From Paraburkholderia graminis C4D1M (GTDB lineage: Bacteria; Pseudomonadota; Gammaproteobacteria; Burkholderiales; Burkholderiaceae): 64,000 nt of DNA. Position numbers and translations under genes: made by a program. Shown here one piece after another: positions 1 through 8,974 of this stretch. The first letter of the stretch is position 1. Each line of letters begins with the position of its first letter. The notes under the pieces were generated by a model. That model was not told where the DNA came from. It saw nothing but the letters and a program-made list of their open reading frames with translations, and searched no databases. The stretch covers positions 496,001-560,000 of the forward strand of contig NZ_ABLD01000001.1 of the NCBI RefSeq assembly GCF_000172415.1, read 5' to 3'.

Positions 1-245
1 TCAGTTCGAGTGCTTTGTTCATCGGCGAGAGAGCCCGGGTCTGGAAACGCGAGTTTAGCGCCGTGAGGGGCGGGGCGGGGCCATGCGAGGCGAAGTGAGG
101 TGACGAAGCCCAAGCGATATAGGAAGCACATACGGCTCTTTCGACGCGTCGGCGCGGTAACATGCACGGTTGAACCGCCGCGGCGATGCGCCGAGTCGAA
201 TCGCGCGCGCCATGCGGCAACGCAATCGAATGCAATGGAGGCACA
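1..245. other. Left edge, no gene assigned
   Basis: This stretch lies before the SbcD-like gene. A leftward ATG at position 22 opens a frame that leaves the window after seven codons. It has no recognisable Shine-Dalgarno sequence, so I do not call it a gene. The rest is GC-rich with short G runs near 65-80, and I see no RNA gene or clear terminator in it. Confidence 0.4.
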
Positions 246-1388
246 GTGATCAGGTTTCTGCACACCGCGGACTGGCAGATCGGCACGCAGTTCGGCCAGT
301 TCGAGCCGGACGAGGCCGCGCATCTCGCGCAGGCGCGCTTCGACACGGTGCGCCGCATCGCGGACGAAGCCACCGCGCGCAACGTCGATGCCGTGCTCGT
401 GGCCGGCGACGTATTCGATCTGCAAACCGTGTCCGACACGGTGATCCGGCGTCTGTTCGCCGCGCTGCAAGCGTTCGCCGGTCCGTGGATCATGCTGCCG
501 GGCAATCACGACGCGGCGCTCGTCGAAAGCGTATGGACGCGCGCGCATCGACTGAACTGCGTGCCGCCGAACGTGCGCATCGTGCTCGAGCCTGGCGTCG
601 TGTTGCTCGACGCATGCCGCTGCGCGCTCCTGTGCGCGCCGCTCACGCAACGCATCACTTACGACGACACCACTGGCTTCTTCGATAACGTCGAAACGCC
701 GCCGGGTTATCACCGCGTCGGCCTCGCGCATGGCAGCGTGAGCGGCATCCTGCAGGAAGGCATCGACTCGTCCAATCCCATTTCGCCGACGCGCGCCGCG
801 AGCGCGCGGCTCGACTATCTGGCGCTCGGCGACTGGCATGGCCACCTTCGCGTCGACGATCGCACGTGGTACGCGGGCACGCACGAGCAGGACCGTTTTC
901 GCGCGAACGATCCGGGCTTCGTGCTCGATGTGAGCCTGAGCGAGCCAAGCGCGCGAGCCGTGGTCGAGCCGGTGCGGGTCGGCCAGTATCAGTGGCATCG
1001 GTGGGATGAAACGATCTCCGTGCCGACCGACGTCGACGCATTGAAGGCGCGCCTCGCCACGCTGAGCGGCAGCGACGTGCTGCGCGTCACGGTGAGCGGC
1101 ACGGCCGCGCTCGCCGATGCAGAAGCGCTCCACGTCGCCGTCGAGGAAACCCGCGCGCGCGTGCGCGCATTGCGCGTCGACATGAGCGCGTTGCAAGTGC
1201 TGCCCACCACCGAAGATCTCGCCGAACTCGGCGCGCAGAGTGGTTATCTGGCGAAAGTGGTCGCGCGTCTGCGCGGCCTGCAGGAAGACCCGCAATCCGA
1301 TCCGCAACAGGTCCGGCGCGCGGCCGAGGCGTTGTTGCTGCTGGCGCGTTTTCAACGTGAACTGCCGCGTGAGGCGAGGTCCGCATGA
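246..1388 (+). CDS. SbcD/YhaO-like DNA repair exonuclease (metallophosphoesterase)
   Basis: Predicted Mn-dependent nuclease subunit of an SbcCD/Mre11-type complex that processes DNA ends. The 380-residue protein shows the calcineurin-like phosphoesterase motifs in order: HTADWQIG (residues 6-13), GDVFD (54-58), GNHD (86-89), then AHGS and GDWHGH in the second third. The start is the GTG at 246, preceded by GGAGG at 237-241. An in-frame ATG at 186 would add 20 residues unlike the family. The stop overlaps the start of the ATPase gene by 4 bp (ATGA), which implies translational coupling. Its size and partner fit the YhaO/YhaN branch as well as classical SbcD, so no gene symbol is given. Confidence 0.85.
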   Translation: MIRFLHTADWQIGTQFGQFEPDEAAHLAQARFDTVRRIADEATARNVDAVLVAGDVFDLQTVSDTVIRRLFAALQAFAGPWIMLPGNHDAALVESVWTRAHRLNCVPPNVRIVLEPGVVLLDACRCALLCAPLTQRITYDDTTGFFDNVETPPGYHRVGLAHGSVSGILQEGIDSSNPISPTRAASARLDYLALGDWHGHLRVDDRTWYAGTHEQDRFRANDPGFVLDVSLSEPSARAVVEPVRVGQYQWHRWDETISVPTDVDALKARLATLSGSDVLRVTVSGTAALADAEALHVAVEETRARVRALRVDMSALQVLPTTEDLAELGAQSGYLAKVVARLRGLQEDPQSDPQQVRRAAEALLLLARFQRELPREARSA

Positions 1389-4009
1389 AGCTACAAAGCA
1401 TCGCGATACAGGAATTCAAGCAGTTCACCGGACGGCTTTTTATCGACGACCTTCAGCCCGGACTCAATCTTTTCGTGGGACCGAACGAAGCGGGTAAGAG
1501 CACGATTGCCGAGGCCGTGCGCGCGGTGTTCCTCGAACGTTATAAGGCTTCGCATCTGAAGGATTTGTTGCCGTGGGGCAAGGCGAGCGGGCAGCCTTCC
1601 GTCGAAGTGAGCTTCGATCTGGACGGCGTTGCATGCCGCTTGTCGAAGCAGTTCGTCACGCGTCAGCGCTGCGAACTGAAGATCGGCCAAAGCGTGTACG
1701 GCGAAGACGAAGCGGAAGACAAGCTCGCGGCCTTGCTCGGCTTTTCGCGCGCCGCGCGCGGTCCGCTGAAGGCCGAGAACGCGGGCGTGCCCGGCTTGCT
1801 GTGGGTGCAGCAGGGCGGCACGCAGGAAATGCGCGACTCGACGGGACACGCGGCGCAGTATCTGCGCGATGCGTTGTCGCAATTGTCGGGCAGCCGCGAA
1901 TCGGCGGGAGAGGACGCGTTGATCGCCGTCGTGCAGCGCGAGCTTCGGCAATTGCTGACCGCGCGCACGCAGAAGTCCACCGGTCCGCTCGCGGAAGCCG
2001 AAGCGGCGCTGAGCACATTGAGCGCCGAACGCGACGATCTTGTCCGGCAGCGCGAGCAGTTCGACGAAAACATCGCGCGTCTCGCCGCGCAGCAGGAAGC
2101 GTTCGACGACGCCGAGCGCAAGCGGCCCTGGGAGCTTCACGAGCAGAAGGCGCTGCTCGCGCAACAGCGCGCCGATGCCGCCGTGCAACTGGAGCGCGGC
2201 GTGCAGGATCTCGTGCAGGCGCTGAAGGTCGGCGAGGCGCAACTCGCGTTGTCGTTGCAGCAGGAACAGGCCGCGGTGGAACTGGAGGCGGCCGTCGCGC
2301 GCGATCGTCAGCAACTCGACGCGGCGCGCGCCAATGTGTCCGCCGTCGAGACCGAACATGGGCAGGCGTCGAGCCGCGTCGTGCAACTGGAGCAAGCCTC
2401 GGCCGATGCAAACCGCGCGCTTGAACTCGCCAACGCAGCGGTGAGCGCCGCGGACTTGCGCAGCCAGATCGGTCTTTATCGCGCCGAACTCGAACGGCTC
2501 GAAGCGGCGATCGGCGCGGCGAACGAAGCGCACGAAGCGCTTGTCGAAGCGACACGCGCCGCGGCCGCGCTCGAAGTCGACGAGACGAAACTGAAACGCC
2601 TGGCTTCGCTCGATGCGTCGTTGACCGTGCTGCGCGCGCGCACCGAAGCGGCGATGACTCGCATCGAATACCGGTTGAACGGATCGATCACGGTGGGCGA
2701 TGCGCGGATCGGCGGCGAGGGCGTGCTGCGTCTGGAAGAAGAAAAGCGCATTGGTCTCGGCGAACTCGGCGAGTTGCGCGTGATTCCCGGCGTCTCCGAT
2801 TTGCCCGCGCGACTGTCCGAACTCGCGGCGCTCGAAGCGCAGCACGCGCAGTCGTTGCAGGCGCTCGGCGTGGCGTCGCTCGCGCAAGCAGAACAGAGGC
2901 ATGAGCAGTGGAAGGCGCTCGTCGCGCAGCAGACGAGTCACGCGAAAGTGCTCGACGCGCATGCGCCGCACGGCATCGACGCGTTGCGCGCGGCGTCGGC
3001 TTCGGCGAGTGCGCGCTTGCAGGCCGCGAACGAACGGCTCGCGGGCTTGCCCGATGTCTCGTCGGCGTTGCCGCTCGACGAAGCGCGGCGCAACGCCGAC
3101 CTTGCGCGCGCCGCGTTGGAAAGCGCCCGCAAGCTGTTGAACGATGCCGCGGAGAAACGCTCGACCGGCCTTGCCACGGCGGAATCGCTCGCGCTTCAAT
3201 TGCAGCGCAAGGAAGCGCAATTGAGCGACGCGGCGTTTTGCAGCAACCGCGCGCAATGGCAGGCGAAGATTGTCGAACAGCGCGTGCAGGTCGAAGCGCT
3301 GACGAAGCAGCGCGAAGGACGCGAGCGCGAACTCGAGGCCGCGCGTCTGGACGATCCCGCCGCAGAGGCGCAGCGTTATCGCGCGTCTGCGCAGCTCGCG
3401 CGTCAGGAGCAGCATGAGCGGCAAGTGCGCATTGCGCATTTGCGCAGCCAGTTGGAGACCGTCGGTGCATCGGGACTCGGCGAGCGGCTCGCCGCGCTCG
3501 AGGCAAAGATCGAGCAGGCCACGCGCCGCAAGGACGAATTGAGCTTGCGCGCCGGTGCCTTGAGTCTGCTCGATGAAGTGCTCGTCGCCGAACGCGATGC
3601 GGCGGTCGCGCAACTGCGCGCGCCGTTGACCGAGCGCCTCGGCCATTATCTGAAGCGGATTTTCCCGCAATCGACGATTGCGCTCGGCGACGATCTGAGT
3701 CCCGCGACGCTCGACCGCTATGGCCGCGCCGATACGCTCGACGCGTTGAGCTTCGGCACGCGCGAACAGCTCGGCATTCTCACGCGGCTCGCGTACGCGG
3801 ATCTATTGAAGGCGTCGGGCCGGCCGACGCTGCTCATGCTCGACGATGCCGCCGTGCATACCGACGCCGCTCGCCGCGACGCGATCAAGCGGGCGTTGAT
3901 CGACGCGGCGTCGCGGCATCAGATACTCGTGTTCACCTGTCACCCCGAGTTGTGGGACGACCTGGGCGTGAGGCAGCGCGCGATCGACGATATCAAGGCG
4001 GCGGCGTGA
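1385..4009 (+). CDS. SbcC/YhaN-like AAA ATPase
   Basis: SMC/Rad50-like ATPase partner of the upstream exonuclease, presumed to clamp DNA and drive end processing. Walker A is GPNEAGKST (residues 32-40). The middle roughly 600 residues are Ala/Glu/Gln/Arg-rich coiled coil. The C-terminal lobe carries the SFGTREQLG signature and a Walker B-like LLMLDD. At 874 residues it is shorter than E. coli SbcC (about 1050). I find no CxxC zinc hook at the coiled-coil apex; the only nearby cysteine is single, in AAFCSN. That argues for a YhaN-like member rather than canonical SbcC. It forms a two-gene operon with the nuclease, and the cobalamin cluster converges on it 31 bp downstream. Confidence 0.83.
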   Translation: MKLQSIAIQEFKQFTGRLFIDDLQPGLNLFVGPNEAGKSTIAEAVRAVFLERYKASHLKDLLPWGKASGQPSVEVSFDLDGVACRLSKQFVTRQRCELKIGQSVYGEDEAEDKLAALLGFSRAARGPLKAENAGVPGLLWVQQGGTQEMRDSTGHAAQYLRDALSQLSGSRESAGEDALIAVVQRELRQLLTARTQKSTGPLAEAEAALSTLSAERDDLVRQREQFDENIARLAAQQEAFDDAERKRPWELHEQKALLAQQRADAAVQLERGVQDLVQALKVGEAQLALSLQQEQAAVELEAAVARDRQQLDAARANVSAVETEHGQASSRVVQLEQASADANRALELANAAVSAADLRSQIGLYRAELERLEAAIGAANEAHEALVEATRAAAALEVDETKLKRLASLDASLTVLRARTEAAMTRIEYRLNGSITVGDARIGGEGVLRLEEEKRIGLGELGELRVIPGVSDLPARLSELAALEAQHAQSLQALGVASLAQAEQRHEQWKALVAQQTSHAKVLDAHAPHGIDALRAASASASARLQAANERLAGLPDVSSALPLDEARRNADLARAALESARKLLNDAAEKRSTGLATAESLALQLQRKEAQLSDAAFCSNRAQWQAKIVEQRVQVEALTKQREGRERELEAARLDDPAAEAQRYRASAQLARQEQHERQVRIAHLRSQLETVGASGLGERLAALEAKIEQATRRKDELSLRAGALSLLDEVLVAERDAAVAQLRAPLTERLGHYLKRIFPQSTIALGDDLSPATLDRYGRADTLDALSFGTREQLGILTRLAYADLLKASGRPTLLMLDDAAVHTDAARRDAIKRALIDAASRHQILVFTCHPELWDDLGVRQRAIDDIKAAA

Positions 4010-4040
4010 CTTTTGCTCCTACACGCTCTACAGGCCGCGC

Positions 4041-5759
4041 TCATTGATACCAGCGCGGCGTATAGACCCATTGCGCGCCTTTGCTAAAGCGGCGCGTCGT
4101 TGACGAGCCGACGATCACCATCGTGCGCATGTCGACATCGGCGGAATGCAGTTCGGCCAGCGTGACCGTGCGCAGCGTGCCGCCCGGTCTGCCGATGTCG
4201 CGTCCGAGCACGACCGGCGTATCGGCCGCGCGGTATTCACGCACGATGTCGAGCGCCTTGTCGAGTTGCCACGGACGGGCGCGCGAAATCGGGTTGTAGA
4301 ACGCCATCACGAGGTCCGCTTGCGCTGCATGCCGCAAGCGGTTTTCGATGATGCTCCACGGCTTCAGATTGTCCGACAGCGACAGCATGCAGAAGTCATG
4401 GCCGAGCGGCGCACCCGCTTGCGCGGCGGTGGCGAGCGCGGCCGATACGCCCGGCACGATGCTGAGTTCGACGGCGGCCCACGCGTTGTTGTCCGACGCG
4501 TCGAGCGCTTCGAGCACGGCCGCGGCCATCGCGAACACGCCGGGGTCGCCGGACGACACCATCACCACCGAGCGTCCCTCGCTCGCGAGTTCGAATGCAT
4601 GGCGCGCGCGCTGCATTTCCTCGCGGTTGTCGGTCGCGTGCACACGCTGGTCGGCGCGCAGCGGGCCGGCCATTTTCACGTAGGTCTCGTAGCCGAGGAT
4701 GTCGGTGGCTTCGTCGAGCGCGTCCCGGGCGGCGGGCACCATGAGATCGGCGCTGCCGGGGCCGAGGCCGATCACCGTTAGGCGGCCGCGCGCACGGCCT
4801 ATCGTGTGGGGATCGATGGCCAAAGGCGATAGGGCGAGCGCGACGCCTTGGGCGTGGTCGTCGTTGAGCGTTTCGTAAGGGATGCGCAATGCGGCGTTTA
4901 AGAGCTTGTGTGGCAGGCTCGCCGATGAGCGGTCGTCTGCGGAACGAGGTTCGACAAAACGCAGCGGCACGTTCAGGCTTGCGGCGGCTTCGGCCAACGC
5001 CGCGTGCGCCATATCTTCCGACGACGCCACCAGCGCCGCGAGCGAAAGCGGAGCGAGGCCGTGCGCCTGAAGCGAAGCGCGCACGCGAGCGACAATCTCC
5101 GACGCTTCTCCCAACGCCACCGCCGCCACCACGCTGCGTGGATGAATCACAAGCTCATCCTCGCGCCCATTCCACGCGTGCGGCGTCACGCGAATCGCGA
5201 GCCGCGCGGATGCGGAGCGCGGCAGTTGCGCGTCGTCGAGCCACGGCGCGTCGCCTTCGACGCGCGTGCTTTCGCCCGCCAGCAGATCCGACACGAAGCG
5301 CTTGCCCTGGCCTGGATCGGCGAGCGCGTAGCCTTCGGGCGGATTCAGCACGCAGGTGCCGAACCTCAGTTCTCCGCTCGTCGTGATGGCGGGCGACACA
5401 CCGAGCGCGGCCGCGATGTCGCGCGCCATCACGTTGACGCCGGCAAGGCCGCCGAGCAGCGGCACGACCGCGCTGCCGTCTTCGGCGACGGCCAGCACCG
5501 GCGGCTCCGCGCCCTTGTTCGACAAGAGCGGCGCGACGCAGCGAATCACGATGCCGGCCGCGCACAGCGCGATGATCGGCGTGCCGCGCGCGTACAGCTC
5601 GCGCAGATGCGCGCCGAGTTCGCTATAAGCGACGTCGGCTTGCACGCGTCCTTGCAGCGCATGCACCTGCGAACCGGCCGTGAGCGCCTGAATGCGCCGC
5701 GCCGTGTCCAACGCGCCCACGCCCAGAATCACGATGGCGGGCGGCATCATCCTTGCCAT
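4041..5759 (-). CDS. cobJ: CbiG-CobJ fusion: cobalamin biosynthesis protein / precorrin-3B C17-methyltransferase
   Basis: Two enzymes in one 572-residue chain. Residues 1 to about 325 resemble CbiG/CobE, the protein that opens the ring lactone in the anaerobic route; the GLAGVN and TTSGE segments are typical. Residues from about 330 are an S-adenosylmethionine-dependent tetrapyrrole methylase of the CobJ type, starting at [10 protein letters not shown] with [10 protein letters not shown] and AFYNP. The enzyme methylates C17 during ring contraction. The gene is last in the leftward operon. Its ATG at 5757-5759 overlaps the frame-corrected end of cobI by 13 bp, and a second in-frame ATG lies three codons in. 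Such CbiG-CobJ fusions are known in proteobacteria. Confidence 0.88.
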   Translation of the reverse strand: MARMMPPAIVILGVGALDTARRIQALTAGSQVHALQGRVQADVAYSELGAHLRELYARGTPIIALCAAGIVIRCVAPLLSNKGAEPPVLAVAEDGSAVVPLLGGLAGVNVMARDIAAALGVSPAITTSGELRFGTCVLNPPEGYALADPGQGKRFVSDLLAGESTRVEGDAPWLDDAQLPRSASARLAIRVTPHAWNGREDELVIHPRSVVAAVALGEASEIVARVRASLQAHGLAPLSLAALVASSEDMAHAALAEAAASLNVPLRFVEPRSADDRSSASLPHKLLNAALRIPYETLNDDHAQGVALALSPLAIDPHTIGRARGRLTVIGLGPGSADLMVPAARDALDEATDILGYETYVKMAGPLRADQRVHATDNREEMQRARHAFELASEGRSVVMVSSGDPGVFAMAAAVLEALDASDNNAWAAVELSIVPGVSAALATAAQAGAPLGHDFCMLSLSDNLKPWSIIENRLRHAAQADLVMAFYNPISRARPWQLDKALDIVREYRAADTPVVLGRDIGRPGGTLRTVTLAELHSADVDMRTMVIVGSSTTRRFSKGAQWVYTPRWYQ

Positions 5760-6489
5760 TTTTCCCCCGGCACGACGAGCAGCGAGAAATACGGCGACGC
5801 CATCGGATCGACTTCGGCGAGCGGCACGATGCGCTGATTGCCCATCGTCGCGCGCTCGACGTACAGCGCGCGATGCGCGAGGCCGAGATCGCCGAGCACG
5901 CGCCGCACCTTGTCGAAGTGCGGCCGAGTTTCATCACAACGGCGGCGTCGGCATCGGCGAGACGGCGGCGCAGTTCGTCTTCGGGCAGCACGCCCGACAG
6001 CACCGACAGGCTCTGGTTGCGATAGACGAGCGGCGCCCCGAGCACGGCCGCGCCGCCGAGCATCGAGCACACGCCCGGCACGACCTCGCTCTCGTAGCGC
6101 GCGGCGAGCCGGTCGTGCAGATACATATACGAGCCGTAGAAAAACGGATCGCCTTCGCAGATCACCGCGACGTCGCGCCCCGCGTCCAGATGTCCGCCGA
6201 CGATCTGCGCGGCCGTGTCGTAGAAATCCGCGATGATCGCTTCGTACGAAAGCGGCGGCTCGAGCGCCTCCGTTGTCACCGGATAGACGAGCGGCAGATG
6301 CTGCTGCGCGTCGTGCAAATGCGCCTCGATGATGCTGAACGCGTTGCCCTTCTTGCCCTTCGCGACGAAGTAAGCGACCACCGGCGCGGCCTTCAGGAGA
6401 CGCAGTGCTTTGAGCGTGATGAGTTCGGGATCGCCCGGACCCACGCCGAGTCCGAAGAGACGCCCTGCACGTTGCGGCGCGGCGGTCAT
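5747..6489 (-). pseudogene. cobI: Precorrin-2 C20-methyltransferase CobI, frameshifted
   Basis: S-adenosylmethionine-dependent enzyme that adds the C20 methyl group to precorrin-2. The frame from the ATG at 6489 matches CobI through [26 protein letters not shown] and PGVCSM up to VVMKLGR, near 5922. The family sequence then continues in another frame ([11 protein letters not shown]) to EKWQG and a stop at 5747. One missing base in the run near 5917-5923 accounts for this: restoring one C on the coding strand gives 247 residues, the usual size. As written, translation would run on for 288 residues with an unrelated tail ending at 5623. This may be a sequencing error or a real mutation. The start overlaps cobH by 4 bp (ATGA). 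Confidence 0.85.
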
Positions 6490-7112
6490 TCGACCTCCGT
6501 CGCCAGCGCGTTGACCGCGGCGGCGGCCATCGCGCTGCCGCCGCGGCGGCCATGCACGACGACATACGGCACGCCGCGGCTGTCGCCCGCGAGCATGGCT
6601 TTCGATTCCGCCGCGCCGACGAAGCCGACCGGAAAGCCGAGAATCAGCGCGGGTTTCGGCGCGCCGGCATCGAGCATGTCGAGCAGATGAAACAGCGCGG
6701 TCGGCGCATTGCCGATCACGACGACGCTGCCCGCAAGACGCGGACGCCACAATTCGAGCGCGGCGGCCGAGCGCGTGTTGCCGAGTTCGCGCGCGAGGTC
6801 CGGCACCGCTTCGTGCGTGAGCGTGCAGATCACGTCGTTGTTCGCGGGCAGGCGCGCGCGCGTGATGCCTTGCGCGACCATGCCGGCGTCGCAGAGAATC
6901 GGCGCACCTTGCGCGAGCGCGAGACGCCCCTCCGTGCCGGCATTCGGCGAGAACGCGAGATCGCCGATCACGTCGACCATCCCGCACGCGTGGATCACGC
7001 GCACCGCGAGCTTTTCGAGGTCGGCGGGGATGCGCGACAGATCGGCTTCGGCGCGGATCGTTGCGAAGGATTGGCGATAGATCTCCTGACCGTCGCGAAT
7101 GTAATCAAGCAT
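6486..7112 (-). CDS. cobH: Precorrin-8X methylmutase
   Basis: Moves the methyl group from C11 to C12 of precorrin-8X, giving hydrogenobyrinic acid. The 208-residue protein begins [16 protein letters not shown]. It carries the RVIHACGM motif with the catalytic His at residue 41, and the [13 protein letters not shown] and HGRRGGS blocks. The ATG at 7112 matches the family start. A GTG at 7121 would add MIP and is possible because the upstream cobG stop (7105) overlaps either start. Neither start has a strong Shine-Dalgarno sequence, so translation is probably coupled to cobG. Downstream it overlaps cobI by 4 bp. Confidence 0.93.
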   Translation of the reverse strand: MLDYIRDGQEIYRQSFATIRAEADLSRIPADLEKLAVRVIHACGMVDVIGDLAFSPNAGTEGRLALAQGAPILCDAGMVAQGITRARLPANNDVICTLTHEAVPDLARELGNTRSAAALELWRPRLAGSVVVIGNAPTALFHLLDMLDAGAPKPALILGFPVGFVGAAESKAMLAGDSRGVPYVVVHGRRGGSAMAAAAVNALATEVE

Positions 7113-8673
7113 CGGTATCACTCATTTGAGTCGGGCATTCTGGTCGTGCGCCCTGGGCGTGCGTCTGTCCGGCTTGGGCGAGTTGCGCGAGGGTGTCGGC
7201 GGCTTGTGCGATCGTCAGTCGGCGCGCGACGCATTCGCCGAAACCCGGCTGTGCGTCGCGCCGGTAAAGATCGTAGAGGCCGGGCGCCGCGGCAAGCAGC
7301 GTGAACGGCGCGCAATGCGCGGCGGCGCAGGAGCGCGGGCAGCCGCTCAGGTGTACGTCGACGCCCGCGGGCAGGCGCTTCGCGAGCGCGAGCGCGTCGG
7401 CTTTGGTATCCGCGAGACTTTTTGCACAGCCGGTGGAACCGGCGCACGCGATGAGGCGTGAAGCGGGGTCGTTGCGATCGCATGCAAAGCCCAGCGTTTT
7501 TAGCGCGGCAAGCACGGCGGGCACGGCATGTGTGGCGATGTCGGGCAGTAGAACGCTTTGCCACGGCGTGATGCGTAGCGCGCCGTTCGCGTGTTGCCGC
7601 GCCAGCGAAGCGAGGCCATGCAGCGCGGTTGCGTCGATGCGGCCGAGCAGCGGTTGACCGCCGACGTGCCACGTTCCCGCGATACGCTGCGCGTGAGCGC
7701 CGACGTGCAGCGTGGCATCGGTGGGCGTGCTGCGCTGCCACTCGGCGAGCGCTGCGTCGCGTGCCAACGGGAAATCGACGTAGGTTTGCGCGTGTCGCAG
7801 GATTGCGTCGGCAGAATGTGCGGCGAGCAGGTGACGCATGCGGGTCGTGTCGGAGTCGGCGGCGAGATCGAGAAACGTATGCAGCAGCGCCCGCACCAGC
7901 GCCGGAACTTGCGACGGCAGCACGGCGGCGAGTGCGCCTGCATCAATCGTCGCCGAATTCGTCGCAGCAACCGGTGGACAACCGGCGAGGCCGAACACGA
8001 AGCGGATCTCGCCGGAACCACCCTGCGATGCCGCGAGCCACACGTCATGCGGATGATCGAGCCGCGCAAGACGCTCGCCGCCGTCGACGAGCAGCGCGAA
8101 TTTCGGCGACAGCGCCGCGAAACGCGCGTCGCTTTGCAAGAGCGCGAGCAAAGTCGTGCAAAGCGGCCTTGTGTCGAAGAGCGCGGAGGGGTCGCGCCCT
8201 GCGGCAGGGCTGATCATCACGTTGCGGATGTCGTCGGCGGCTGAAGCGGTGAGGGCGGCGGAAGACCTGGTGTCGGCTTTTTCTTCAGAAGAAGTAGAAG
8301 CCTCCGCCAAAGGCCCAAGCCCCGCATCGACCAGCGCCGCAATCAACGCCGCTTCCTCGCCGCCACGAACGCCGCGCAGTTGCAGATTCGCGCGGTTCGT
8401 CAACTCGATCACGCCCGCCGCGTGCCGCGTGCTCGCATCCGCGATTGCGTGCGCCTGAGCCGCGCTCAGTTCGCCGCCCGGCAGCTTGATCCGGCAGATG
8501 CCGCCGTCGCGCGCGGCGACGATCCGCGCGAGCCCCGGACACGCCGAGGGCCGCAGCGCGAAAGCCGCGTCAGGCAATACAGTGGAGGAGGGAGAAGCTC
8601 GATTCAAGACGGACACCGCGGTTAGCGTCGCGCGACGGCCCGAGCAAGCGATAAAGCGGCTTGGCTGCGGCAT
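7105..8673 (-). CDS. cobG: Precorrin-3B synthase CobG
   Basis: Oxygen-dependent enzyme that hydroxylates precorrin-3A and forms the ring lactone in the aerobic cobalamin route. It belongs to the nitrite/sulfite reductase family. The 522-residue product has the two ferredoxin-like repeats and, near the C terminus, the Fe-S/siroheme cysteines in ACAGSTGCAKS and SGCPRSCAAAHC. ATG 8673 is chosen because CGGGG lies 7-8 bases upstream; a GTG at 8703 is the longer alternative, and a GTG within TAVSVLN is a shorter one. It is the first gene of the leftward operon, directly behind a cobalamin riboswitch. A Ser/Glu-rich linker near residues 135-155 separates the halves. Confidence 0.9.
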   Translation of the reverse strand: MPQPSRFIACSGRRATLTAVSVLNRASPSSTVLPDAAFALRPSACPGLARIVAARDGGICRIKLPGGELSAAQAHAIADASTRHAAGVIELTNRANLQLRGVRGGEEAALIAALVDAGLGPLAEASTSSEEKADTRSSAALTASAADDIRNVMISPAAGRDPSALFDTRPLCTTLLALLQSDARFAALSPKFALLVDGGERLARLDHPHDVWLAASQGGSGEIRFVFGLAGCPPVAATNSATIDAGALAAVLPSQVPALVRALLHTFLDLAADSDTTRMRHLLAAHSADAILRHAQTYVDFPLARDAALAEWQRSTPTDATLHVGAHAQRIAGTWHVGGQPLLGRIDATALHGLASLARQHANGALRITPWQSVLLPDIATHAVPAVLAALKTLGFACDRNDPASRLIACAGSTGCAKSLADTKADALALAKRLPAGVDVHLSGCPRSCAAAHCAPFTLLAAAPGLYDLYRRDAQPGFGECVARRLTIAQAADTLAQLAQAGQTHAQGARPECPTQMSDTDA

Positions 8674-8710
8674 CGGTACACCCCGCCCGATGTTGGCTGG
8701 CACGAACAGT

Positions 8711-8882
8711 CTCGCCGGCAGGTCTCCTGGCTCGCAGGTCGTCGTCCGTCGCGGCCTTCCCGGTCGAACCAGTGGCGCTTAGCGCAGGCGGACTCGCTGC
8801 ATACAGTTGCGGGGGCAGCCGCAGCGGCGATGGTTTCCCCGCTGTGTTCCCTCTTAGGCCCCGAAGGGCACCGGCGGCTGTA
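8711..8882 (-). promoter_or_regulatory. Cobalamin (B12) riboswitch
   Basis: On the leftward strand this segment carries the class hallmarks in order: GGTGCC near the 5' end, AAGAGGGAA, then GAAACC, the B12 box region GCTGCCCCCGCAACTGTA, CCACTG, CCGGGAAGGC, and the closing GAGCCAGGAGACCTGCC. It sits 10-40 bases upstream of cobG. Adenosylcobalamin binding is expected to lower expression of the leftward arm. The rightward arm starting with cobL is outside its control. Confidence 0.95.
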
Positions 8883-8907
8883 TTATGCCTTTTTTCGGAT
8901 AGCACAA
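8880..8907 (-). promoter_or_regulatory. Candidate promoter of the riboswitch-cobG transcript
   Basis: Leftward TTGTGC (8902-8907) and TAATAC (8880-8885) are separated by 16 bases and placed immediately upstream of the riboswitch 5' side. The match to sigma-70 consensus is moderate. The placement is what makes it credible. Confidence 0.4.
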
Positions 8908-8974
8908 CGAGGCTGGACGCTTTGACCGGCGTGGCGCAGCGCATTGTTTTGAGAGACATCATGAGGAAGGATGC

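Noticed and set aside
1..22. Possible leftward gene starting MNKALEL at the left edge
   Set aside because: Only seven codons are visible and there is no Shine-Dalgarno sequence.
1391..3670. 759-codon open frame antisense to the SbcC-like gene
   Set aside because: It mirrors the high-GC codon bias of the real gene; the product is Arg-rich low complexity without any domain.
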